Of a DNA stretch of 64,000 nt, positions 17,600 through 25,174 are shown one piece after another; positions within the stretch are counted from its first letter, which is position 1; every line of letters starts with the position of its first letter. Position numbers and translations under genes: made by a program. Source of the DNA: Lentzea nigeriaca (GTDB lineage Bacteria; Actinomycetota; Actinomycetes; Mycobacteriales; Pseudonocardiaceae). Under the pieces are notes generated by a model. That model searched no databases, was not told where the DNA came from, and saw only the letters and a program-made list of their open reading frames with translations. The stretch spans positions 310,001 through 374,000 of the forward strand of contig NZ_JAFBCX010000005.1 of the NCBI RefSeq assembly GCF_016907955.1, read 5' to 3'.

Positions 17600-19083
17600 C
17601 AGATGCGCTCGTACGCCGGCAGGGTCAGGAAGTCGACGAAGTCCTCGGACAACGCGACCTGCTCGAACAGCTCGACGGCGGCCGCGACGTGCGGGCCTTC
17701 GAGCTCCTTTCCGACGCGTGCCAGGACTTCCCGCACGGCGTCGGCGGTGACCTGCGTGCCGTCGTCGAGCACGACCTTGTTGTTGATCCACTGCCAGATC
17801 TGCGACCTGCTGATCTCCGCGGTGGCCGCGTCCTCCATCAGGTTGTGGATCGCCGCCGCCCCGTTGCCGCCCAGCCACGACGCGATGTACCGCACGCCGA
17901 CGTCGACGGCGCTTTCCAGTCCCGCCCGCGTCGCCGCGCCACCGGCCGACTTGAAGTCCAGCAGCTGCTCGGCCGTGACGCTGACCTCCGGCCGCTGCTT
18001 GTCGATCTGGTTCGGCTTGTCGCCGAGCACGCCGTCGAAGATCTCGCGGCAGATCGGCACCAGGTCCGGGTGCGCCACCCACGAGCCGTCGAAGCCGTCG
18101 TTCGCCTCGCGCGTCTTGTCCTCACGAACCTTGCGCAGCGCGTTCTCCGTGACCTCCGGGTCGCGCCGGTTCGGGATGAACGCGGCCATGCCACCCATGG
18201 CGAACGCCCCGCGCTTGTGACACGTCTTCACCAGAAGCTCGGTGTACGCGCGCATGAACGGCGCCGTCATCGTCACGCTGTTGCGGTCAGGCAGCACGTA
18301 GTCCGCGCCCGCGTCCCGGAAGTACTTGATGACGCTGAACAGGTAGTCCCACCGCCCGGCGTTGAGCCCCGACGCGTGGTCGCGCAGCTCGTAGAGGATC
18401 TCCTCCATCTGGAACGCGGCGGGAATCGTCTCGATGAGCACCGTCGCCCGGATCGTGCCGTACGGAACACCGAGCAGCTTCTGCGCCGTGGTGAACACGT
18501 CGTTCCACAGGCGCGCCTCGAGGTGCGACTCCATCTTCGGCAGGTAGTAGTAGGGCCTGCCCAGCTCGGCGTTGTGGAAGAAGTGCAGCCCGAAGTCGAC
18601 CAGCGCGCCGACGGCGTTCTTGCCGCCGAACTGGAGGTTGCGCTCGTCGAGGTGCCACCCGCGCGGCCGCACGACGATCGTCGGGTACGGCCCGCCCTTG
18701 AGCCGGTACTCCTTGCCCTCCGGCGAGGTGTACTCGATCGTCTCGCGCGCCGCCTCGTAGAGGTTGACCTGCCCCTGCACGACGTTGTCCCAGTGCGGCG
18801 TGTTCGCGTCCTCGAGGTCCGCGAGCCACACCTTGGCGCCGGAGTTGAGCGCGTTGATCGTCATCTTGCGCTCGGTGGGCCCGGTGATCTCGACGCGCCG
18901 ATCCCGCAGCGGCTCGGGCGCCTCGGCCACCTGCCACTCGCCGTCGCGGACGTGCTCCGTCTCCGCCAGAAACCCGAGAGGGCGCCGCTCCTTGCGCAGG
19001 GCGAGCAGCTCGTCCCGGCGCGCGGCGTGCGCCTCGTGCAGCTTCGCGACGAACTCAAGAGCCTCTTCGGTCAGGACCTGCAC
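17599..19083 (-). CDS. aceB: Malate synthase A
   Basis: Condenses glyoxylate and acetyl-CoA to malate. The 494-residue AceB-type protein shows [16 protein letters not shown], the catalytic-arginine region [47 protein letters not shown] and [12 protein letters not shown]. The GTG at 19083 follows GAGAGGTGG by 6 nt. It is divergent from iclR across 76 bp holding a palindrome shared with the hyi promoter. No isocitrate lyase is in the window, so the glyoxylate probably comes from ureide breakdown. Confidence 0.96.
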   Translation of the reverse strand: MQVLTEEALEFVAKLHEAHAARRDELLALRKERRPLGFLAETEHVRDGEWQVAEAPEPLRDRRVEITGPTERKMTINALNSGAKVWLADLEDANTPHWDNVVQGQVNLYEAARETIEYTSPEGKEYRLKGGPYPTIVVRPRGWHLDERNLQFGGKNAVGALVDFGLHFFHNAELGRPYYYLPKMESHLEARLWNDVFTTAQKLLGVPYGTIRATVLIETIPAAFQMEEILYELRDHASGLNAGRWDYLFSVIKYFRDAGADYVLPDRNSVTMTAPFMRAYTELLVKTCHKRGAFAMGGMAAFIPNRRDPEVTENALRKVREDKTREANDGFDGSWVAHPDLVPICREIFDGVLGDKPNQIDKQRPEVSVTAEQLLDFKSAGGAATRAGLESAVDVGVRYIASWLGGNGAAAIHNLMEDAATAEISRSQIWQWINNKVVLDDGTQVTADAVREVLARVGKELEGPHVAAAVELFEQVALSEDFVDFLTLPAYERI

Positions 19084-19125
19084 CTGGATCCACCTCTCTA
19101 GGTTTTGCTGTGTGGACTATAGTTT

Positions 19126-19146
19126 TTGCATTGCGGAACTGCAATG
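19126..19146. promoter_or_regulatory. Candidate IclR operator between aceB and iclR
   Basis: Two overlapping palindromes: TTGCA-9 nt-TGCAA (19126-19144) and CATTGC-6 nt-GCAATG (19129-19146). The sequence ATTGCGGAAC inside matches AATGCGGAAG in the hyi-uraD region. The site ends 13 nt before the iclR start codon, as expected for autoregulation, and lies in the aceB promoter. Confidence 0.6.
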
Positions 19147-19159
19147 AGAGGAGCCGCAC

Positions 19160-19900
19160 GTGTCCACTGGTGGCGTGCAGTCCCTGCAAAGAGCCTTCGA
19201 CCTGCTGGAACGCCTGGCCGACGCGGGCGGAGAGGCGTCGCTCTCCGAGCTCGCGACGACCTCCGGCCTACCCCTGCCCACGATCCATCGGCTCATTCGC
19301 ACCCTTGTCACGCTGGGCTATGTGCGCCAGAACAGCAACCGGCGCTACACCCTGGGCTCCCGCCTGATCCGCCTGGGCGAGACCGCCTCCCGCCAGTACG
19401 GCACCTGGGCGCGCCCCTACCTGGCGCAGCTCGTGGACTCGGTGGAGGAAACGGCGAATCTCGCCGTCCTGGACGGCGACGAGGTCGTCTACGTGGCGCA
19501 GGTGCCGTCGAAGCACTCGATGCGCATGTTCACGGAGGTGGGCCGCCGCCTGCTGCCACACGGCACCGGCGTGGGCAAGGCGATGCTGTCGCAACTGCCG
19601 CGCGACGAGGTCCGGTCGCTGCTGGACCGCACCGGGCTGCCCGCCTACACGCCGAACACGATCACGGATGCGTCCGAGCTGCTGGACGCGCTGGACGAGA
19701 TCTCCGAACGCGGGTACGCGCTGGACGAGTCCGAGCAGGAGCTCGGGGTCCGGTGCATCGCGGTGCCGGTGGTCGGCGGTCCGACGCTGGCGGCGGTGTC
19801 GGTGTCGGGCCCGGAGGGACGGCTCACCAAGGACGCCGTGTCACGGATCCTGCCGGAGGTGCAGGCGGTGGCGAAGAGGCTCGCGGACCGGGCAAGCTGA
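19160..19900 (+). CDS. IclR-family transcriptional regulator
   Basis: The 246-residue protein has an N-terminal winged helix (residues 5-65: VQSLQRAFDLLERLADAG, then LPLPTIHRLIRTLVTLGYV) and a C-terminal ligand domain ending in VVGGPTLAAVSVSGPEGRL. The GTG at 19160 follows GAGAGGAG by 6 nt. Divergence from malate synthase and shared palindromes with the hyi operon suggest it is an AllR/GclR-type regulator that responds to glyoxylate or allantoin-derived ligands. The ligand is inference. Confidence 0.9.
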   Translation: MSTGGVQSLQRAFDLLERLADAGGEASLSELATTSGLPLPTIHRLIRTLVTLGYVRQNSNRRYTLGSRLIRLGETASRQYGTWARPYLAQLVDSVEETANLAVLDGDEVVYVAQVPSKHSMRMFTEVGRRLLPHGTGVGKAMLSQLPRDEVRSLLDRTGLPAYTPNTITDASELLDALDEISERGYALDESEQELGVRCIAVPVVGGPTLAAVSVSGPEGRLTKDAVSRILPEVQAVAKRLADRAS

Positions 19901-20172
19901 CGCAGGGGTACCCCCGAGCTGGCAGGGTGTCGGCAAAGTCGTGTCCAGCTGGCTGACGGCGTCTGCAAGTACCACCAACTCAAGATCAACCAGCACTTTT
20001 CCACCGCCAACTCGCGGTGCATCGGCCGCCCCAGCGCACCGAAGATCCGCCAGAGGACGAACCAGTTGGGTGTAGCTGGCGGCGATTCGATCAAGAGTTG
20101 GTGGTACTTGCAGACGCCAAGCCCAGCAGGGCGACTTTGCCGGGGCCCTGCCCCCGAGCTGGGAACCCCGCA
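19901..20172. repeat. 272-bp inverted-repeat (MITE-like) element
   Basis: Fills the whole gap between iclR and ftsY. The arms of about 88 nt (19901-19989 and 20086-20172) are inverted repeats. The central 24 nt (19958-19981 and 20095-20118) pair perfectly, beginning GGCGTCTGCAAGTACC on the left. The outer parts match with small gaps (GGCAAAGTCG, CCCCGAGCT). The 96-nt loop has no recognisable coding function. No transposase is present, so this would be a non-autonomous element or a large extragenic palindrome. Confidence 0.7.
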
Positions 20173-20201
20173 TCTCGACGTACGCACGGGGTCCGACAAG
20201 A

Positions 20202-21455
20202 TCAGCCGAGCAGCGCGTCCACAAAGGCGCCCGGCTCGAACGGCGCCAGATGGTCAGCACCCTCGCCGAGCCCGACCAACTTCACCGGCACCCCAAGCTC
20301 CCGCTGCACCTGGAACACGATCCCACCCTTGGCAGTCCCGTCCAGCTTCGTCAGCACGATCCCGGTGATGTCGACCTGCTCAGCGAACACCCGAGCCTGG
20401 GTCAGCCCGTTCTGCCCAGTGGTCGCATCAAGCACGAGCAGCACCTCATCCACCACTGCCTGCTTCTCGACCACGCGCTTGACCTTGCCGAGCTCGTCCA
20501 TCAGCCCGACCTTGGTGTGCAGCCGCCCAGCCGTGTCGATCAGCACCGTGTCGACCCCGGCTTCCATCCCGCGCTTGACCGCGTCGAAGGCAACCGACGC
20601 CGGATCCCCGCCCTCAGGCCCGCGCACGGTCTCCGCACCGACCCGCTTGCCCCAGGTCTCCAACTGGTCGGCAGCGGCCGCACGGAACGTGTCTGCGGCC
20701 CCCAGCAGCACCGTGCGCCCATCAGCCACCAGGACGCGCGCGAGCTTGCCGGTGGTGGTCGTCTTGCCGACGCCGTTGACCCCGACCACGAGCAGCACGG
20801 CGGGCTTGCCGGAGTGCGGCAGCGCCTTCAACGACCGGTCCATCGACGGGTGCAGCGCGTCGACGAGCACCGAGCGCAGCAGTTCCTGGGCCTCGCCCTC
20901 GGTGCGCACGCCGGACCCGGCGATCTTCGTGCGCAGCGTGTCGACGATCTCGGTCGTGGTGGCGGCGCCGAGGTCCGCGATCAGCAGCGTGTCCTCGACG
21001 TCCTGCCACGAGTCCTCGTCCAGGTCGCCGGCGCCCAGCAGGCCGAGCAACGACGAGCCGAACGCGTTGCGCGACTTCGACAGCTTGCCGCGCAGCCGCT
21101 CCAGGCGTCCCTCGGTCGGCTCGATCTCCTCGACCTCGGAGGCCTCCTCCGGCAGGTCGACCTCGACGAAGCCGCGCTTCACCGAGTCACGCGGCACGGA
21201 GGCGTCGTCGCCGACACCGGGCTGGCCGTCGACCTCCGTGCGCTCGGCCACCGGGTGCTCGACCGGTTCGACCACCTCGGGCTTGGCCGGGGCCAGCGAG
21301 ATCGCGGACGTGGCCTCGTAGCCGGAGCGCGGGCCCTCCTCCTTCTGGGTCAGGCTGATGCGACGGCGACGCGTCAGCACCACACCGGTCACCAGCGCGG
21401 CGATCAGCACGACCGCCACGACGACGAGGATCAGGACAAGGGAAGACGTCGACAC
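20202..21455 (-). CDS. ftsY: Signal recognition particle receptor FtsY
   Basis: SRP-dependent membrane targeting GTPase of 417 residues. An N-terminal transmembrane anchor (residues 5-27) is followed by a charged linker and the NG domain with GVNGVGKTTTTGKLA, DTAGRLHTKVGLMDEL and LTKLDGTAKGG. The N-terminal membrane segment is typical of actinobacterial FtsY. The GTG at 21455 has only a weak ribosome-binding site. In mycobacteria ftsY directly follows smc and amt; here it is separated from both by inserted blocks. Confidence 0.96.
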   Translation of the reverse strand: MSTSSLVLILVVVAVVLIAALVTGVVLTRRRRISLTQKEEGPRSGYEATSAISLAPAKPEVVEPVEHPVAERTEVDGQPGVGDDASVPRDSVKRGFVEVDLPEEASEVEEIEPTEGRLERLRGKLSKSRNAFGSSLLGLLGAGDLDEDSWQDVEDTLLIADLGAATTTEIVDTLRTKIAGSGVRTEGEAQELLRSVLVDALHPSMDRSLKALPHSGKPAVLLVVGVNGVGKTTTTGKLARVLVADGRTVLLGAADTFRAAAADQLETWGKRVGAETVRGPEGGDPASVAFDAVKRGMEAGVDTVLIDTAGRLHTKVGLMDELGKVKRVVEKQAVVDEVLLVLDATTGQNGLTQARVFAEQVDITGIVLTKLDGTAKGGIVFQVQRELGVPVKLVGLGEGADHLAPFEPGAFVDALLG

Positions 21456-21569
21456 GGGCTTATGGTTTCACAGGGTGTCATGTGACCCATCAACCACATA
21501 TGGCTCATTTAGGCGAAGTTTTCACCAAAGCCCTTGCGCCCGGCCACAGTGTGGAATAGACCACACGTC

Positions 21570-22697
21570 GTGAGGGTGATCGGACTGATTTCCGGCACGT
21601 CGATGGACGGCATCGACGTGGCCGTCGCCGACCTGTCGATCAACGGCGACGTCGTCGAGCTCGTGCCGGTGCAGTGCGCCGAGCACCCCTTCCCCAAGGA
21701 CCTGCTGGAGAAACCGCGGGACCTCGCTGAAGTGTGCGCCTTCGACACGTCGCTCGGGCAGGCTTTCGGTGAAGTCGCCGCCGGGTACCTGCCGGCGGAC
21801 CTGATCTCCTCGCTCGGGCAGACCGTCCACCACGAGGTGCAGGACGGCGACTGCCTCGGCACGCTGCAGCTCGGGCAGCCCGCGTGGATCGCCGAACGCA
21901 CCGGCGTGCCCGTCGTCGCCGACCTGCGGGTCCGGGATGTGGCCGCGGGCGGTCAGGGAGCGCCGCTGGCGAGCACCCTCGACGCGCTCTGGCTGGCCGA
22001 TGACGCCCCTGCGGTCGCGCTGAACATCGGCGGCATCGCCAACATCACCGTCGTTCGGCCCGGAACGCCGCCGATCGCCTACGACACAGGCCCCGGCAAC
22101 GCGCTGATGGACGCCGTCATGGAGGTCATCTCCAACGGCCAGCGACGCCAGGACACTAACGGCGAGTTCGCGCGCAGGGGGACCGTCCGGGAGGACATCC
22201 TCAAGAAGCTGCTCGCCGACCCGTACTACGCGAAGCCCTGGCCCAAGTCGACGGGCAAGGAGCACTTCAACGCCGAGTACCTGCAGGGCTTTCCGACGGT
22301 TCCGGCCGAGGACATGCTGCGCACCCTCGTCGAGGTGACCGCCCGCAGCATCGCCGACGCCTGCCGCGCCCACGACGCCAGCACCGTCGTCGCGTCCGGT
22401 GGCGGCATGCGCAACCCCGTGCTCGTCGAGGCGCTCGCGAAAGCGCTCGACCCGATCCCGTTGAAGATCAGCGACTCGCTGGGCCTGCCGCGCGACGGCA
22501 AGGAGGCCTACCTCGCCGCACTGCTCGGATTCCTGACGTGGCACGGGATCGCGGGCAACACACCGTCCGCGACCGGTGCGTCCGGGCCGCGGCTGCTCGG
22601 GAGCATCACGCCCGGCGACGGGCCGTTGAGGCTGCCGGAGCCCGTCACCACCGCCGTGACCAAGCTCAAAGTGGGGGAACCGAAATGCGCGCTCTAG
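21570..22697 (+). CDS. anmK: Anhydro-N-acetylmuramic acid kinase
   Basis: Phosphorylates and opens 1,6-anhydroMurNAc during cell wall recycling. The 375-residue protein begins VRVIGLISGTSMDGIDVA, the family signature, and contains GTLQLGQPAWIAERTG, ALNIGGIANITV, AYDTGPGNALMD and VVASGGGMRNPVL. A GTG at 21570 is used; a GTG two codons later is also possible. No good Shine-Dalgarno sequence is visible. Its end overlaps the downstream symporter start by 13 nt, so the two are coupled. Confidence 0.95.
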   Translation: MRVIGLISGTSMDGIDVAVADLSINGDVVELVPVQCAEHPFPKDLLEKPRDLAEVCAFDTSLGQAFGEVAAGYLPADLISSLGQTVHHEVQDGDCLGTLQLGQPAWIAERTGVPVVADLRVRDVAAGGQGAPLASTLDALWLADDAPAVALNIGGIANITVVRPGTPPIAYDTGPGNALMDAVMEVISNGQRRQDTNGEFARRGTVREDILKKLLADPYYAKPWPKSTGKEHFNAEYLQGFPTVPAEDMLRTLVEVTARSIADACRAHDASTVVASGGGMRNPVLVEALAKALDPIPLKISDSLGLPRDGKEAYLAALLGFLTWHGIAGNTPSATGASGPRLLGSITPGDGPLRLPEPVTTAVTKLKVGEPKCAL

Positions 22698-24244
22698 ATC
22701 TCGCGATCATCGCCCTGTTCCTCGTCGGCATGCCGTTGCTCGGCACGTGGATCGGCGGCAGGCAGAAGTCGTCCACCGACTACTTCGTCAGCGAGAGCCG
22801 CATCTCGTGGTGGGTGGTCTGCCTGTCGGTCGTGTCCGCGGAGACGTCGACGCTCACGGTCCTGAGCGTGCCGGTGATCGCCTACATGGCGACACCCGCG
22901 CAGGGCGGCATGACGTACCTGACGCTCGCGCTCGGCTACATCGTCGGCCGGATCATCGTCAGCTTCGTGCTGCTGCCGCGCTACATCGCGGGTGATCTCG
23001 TCACGGCCTACGCGTTCCTGGGCCGGCGCTACGGCAACGGCATGCGCGCCACCGCGTCCGTGACGTTCCTCTTCACCCGGCTGCTCGCGGACGGCATCCG
23101 GCTCTTCGCGACGGCCATCCCGATCAAGGTCGTGCTGGCCGAGTACGGGATCACGGCGTCGTACTGGGCGATCGTCGTGGCGCTCGGCATCGCGATGGTG
23201 TTCTACAGCTTCTTCGGCGGTGCCCGCGCGGTCGTGTGGGTCGACGCCATCCAGATGCTCTGGTACATCCTCGGCGGCGTCGTGGTGGTCTGGGTGCTGG
23301 CCGGGCAGCTGCCCGACGGCTGGCTCGGCAAAGCCGCTGATGCCAACAAGTTCCAGCTCTTCGACTTCGCGTCGTCACCGTTGACGGGCGCCTACCCGTT
23401 CATCGCGGCGTTCTTCGGCGGCGCGTTGCTGTCGATGGCCTCGCACGGCGCGGATCAGCTGATCGTGCAACGGCTGATGGCGACGCGGAACGTGAAGGAA
23501 GCCCAGAAGGCGTTGATCGCGTCCGGCTTCGTGGTGTTCCTGCAGTTCGCGTTCTTCCTCTTCATCGGCGTGATGATGTGGGCGTTCTACAACGGCGTCG
23601 ACCCGGTGAAGGACCTGAAGCTCAACAACAAGGACGAGCTCTTCGCCCACTTCATCGTCAACGACCTGCCGTCAGGCCTTTCCGGCTTCGTGATCGCCGG
23701 CATCCTCGCGGCCGCGCTGTCGTCGTCGTTGGGCGCTTTGGCCTCCAGCACGGTCACGGACGTCTACGAACGCGTCCGCAAGACCCCGATGACCGACGAG
23801 GAACGCCTGCGCCACGGGCGGATCTGGACCCTGGTGTGGGCGGGACTGCTGATCGTCTGCGCGGGTCTGTTCGCCTCCTCGAACAAGACCACGGCGGATC
23901 CGATCGTGGTGCAGGCGCTCGGCATCGCCGGCTACACCTACGGCGCGCTGCTCGGGGCCTTCCTCCTCGGCCTCATCTTCAAGCGTGCCTCGCAGGCGGA
24001 CGCGATCATCGCGTTCGTGACGACGGTGCTGGTCGTCGGATTCGTGATTCTCGGGGTCAAGTTCACCGGCAGCACACCGACGATCGACTTCGCGAAGGCC
24101 GACGCGACCAGGAAGTCCTTGACCGGCTGGTGGAACACGCCCCTGGGGGTGGCGGTCACCCTGCTCGTTGGTGGGTTGTTGTCGTTGCGGCACTCAAGCG
24201 GTGTGCCGGTAGGCGACCAGCTCGACGTGGAGACGAAAGCCTAG
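22685..24244 (+). CDS. Sodium:solute symporter (SSS family)
   Basis: Membrane transporter of 519 residues with about 13 hydrophobic segments. SSS signatures include GRQKSSTDYFVSESRISWW near the N-terminus, ARAVVWVDAIQMLWYILGG and MASHGADQLIVQRLMATRN. The ATG at 22685 is preceded by GGGGGAA and lies inside the end of anmK. The operon suggests uptake of an amino sugar or muropeptide fragment for recycling; the substrate is inferred from context only. The 3' end overlaps the convergent GNAT gene by 51 nt. Confidence 0.9.
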   Translation: MRALDLAIIALFLVGMPLLGTWIGGRQKSSTDYFVSESRISWWVVCLSVVSAETSTLTVLSVPVIAYMATPAQGGMTYLTLALGYIVGRIIVSFVLLPRYIAGDLVTAYAFLGRRYGNGMRATASVTFLFTRLLADGIRLFATAIPIKVVLAEYGITASYWAIVVALGIAMVFYSFFGGARAVVWVDAIQMLWYILGGVVVVWVLAGQLPDGWLGKAADANKFQLFDFASSPLTGAYPFIAAFFGGALLSMASHGADQLIVQRLMATRNVKEAQKALIASGFVVFLQFAFFLFIGVMMWAFYNGVDPVKDLKLNNKDELFAHFIVNDLPSGLSGFVIAGILAAALSSSLGALASSTVTDVYERVRKTPMTDEERLRHGRIWTLVWAGLLIVCAGLFASSNKTTADPIVVQALGIAGYTYGALLGAFLLGLIFKRASQADAIIAFVTTVLVVGFVILGVKFTGSTPTIDFAKADATRKSLTGWWNTPLGVAVTLLVGGLLSLRHSSGVPVGDQLDVETKA

Positions 24245-25117
24245 GCGGGCGAACATGTTCTGCGACGACTCGTTGCCCGAGTAGATCGACGCGGCGGCCT
24301 GCGGTCGTGCACCGTGGTCCGCCGCGAGCTTCCACAACAGCTCGGTGATCAACGCAGCGCCCACGCCCTGACCGCGAACATCGGGTTCGACGGCCACGAA
24401 GTCGATGTAGTACTCCTCGGGTTGGGCTTTGCCCGCCGCGTACCCGATGACGCGTTCGCCGTCCATCGCGACGACGACGGTGCGGGTCTGAGGTTTGGAT
24501 TCGACGAGTTGCTTGCCGGACAGATACGTCCGCGGGAAACATCGCTCGTGCAGCACGGCCACGGCCTCGTGCACGTAGCGGTCGGTGGGGAGGACGCGCA
24601 TCTCCCGTTCGCTGGGGCACTTCGCGTCCCGCAGCAGCAACGTGCGCAGCTCCCCGTTGTCCAGTATGTGGATGGCGCTCGCCTTCCCGGCTGAGAAGCC
24701 GTGGCGTTCGGCGAACGCCGCGAGCCGTCGGTGGGCCGTGTGCCCGTAGAGCTCGAGGTCGGTGATGCCGGTGAGAAGCTCGGCGGCGCGCCGGAACATC
24801 GCGTCGGCGGTCTGATCCCAGATGCGGCTGCCCGCGGGGTGGTTGACCGGTACGTCGACGAACGGTCCGTGCAGCCACGCGCGACGCAGCTCGGCATCGA
24901 TCTCCACGCTGAGCATGCCGGTGATGTTGTCGTCGGCGTCGACGGCCACCACCGTGCAGTCGGCCCAGCTGGGCTCGAACTCGCCGAGCTCCGCCCGGAG
25001 CTCTTCGGACGTCTCACCGAGGTACCCGATGTGATGCGCGTTGTCGGCCTGGAGCCGGACCAGCAGCGCCATCGTGGCGCCGAGGTCGCCAGGTTCGGCG
25101 AAACGGATGTCGTACAT
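24194..25117 (-). CDS. Tandem GNAT acetyltransferase
   Basis: A 307-residue protein with two GNAT folds. The C-terminal one is complete, with the acetyl-CoA loop VEPDVRGQGVGAALITELL and the following NESSQNMFARLGFR. The N-terminal half (residues 1-150) is degenerate. The domain layout resembles mycothiol synthase, but MshD-specific residues cannot be confirmed. The ATG at 25117 has no clear ribosome-binding site. Convergent with the symporter and divergent from the NB-ARC gene. Confidence 0.82.
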   Translation of the reverse strand: MYDIRFAEPGDLGATMALLVRLQADNAHHIGYLGETSEELRAELGEFEPSWADCTVVAVDADDNITGMLSVEIDAELRRAWLHGPFVDVPVNHPAGSRIWDQTADAMFRRAAELLTGITDLELYGHTAHRRLAAFAERHGFSAGKASAIHILDNGELRTLLLRDAKCPSEREMRVLPTDRYVHEAVAVLHERCFPRTYLSGKQLVESKPQTRTVVVAMDGERVIGYAAGKAQPEEYYIDFVAVEPDVRGQGVGAALITELLWKLAADHGARPQAAASIYSGNESSQNMFARLGFRLHVELVAYRHTA

Positions 25118-25174
25118 GGAAGGAATGGTTACTCCCACGACGGTTCGGCGCGAGGGAGTTTTCCGCCAGGTAAA

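Noticed and set aside
19901..20172. Transposase remnant inside the inverted-repeat element
   Set aside because: Translations on both strands show no catalytic or helix-turn-helix pattern; the coding look comes from the palindrome itself.
24701..25174. Reading frame of the NB-ARC gene continues far upstream without stop
   Set aside because: The extension runs antisense through the GNAT gene; a ribosome-binding site and -10 element at 25165-25184 mark the real start.
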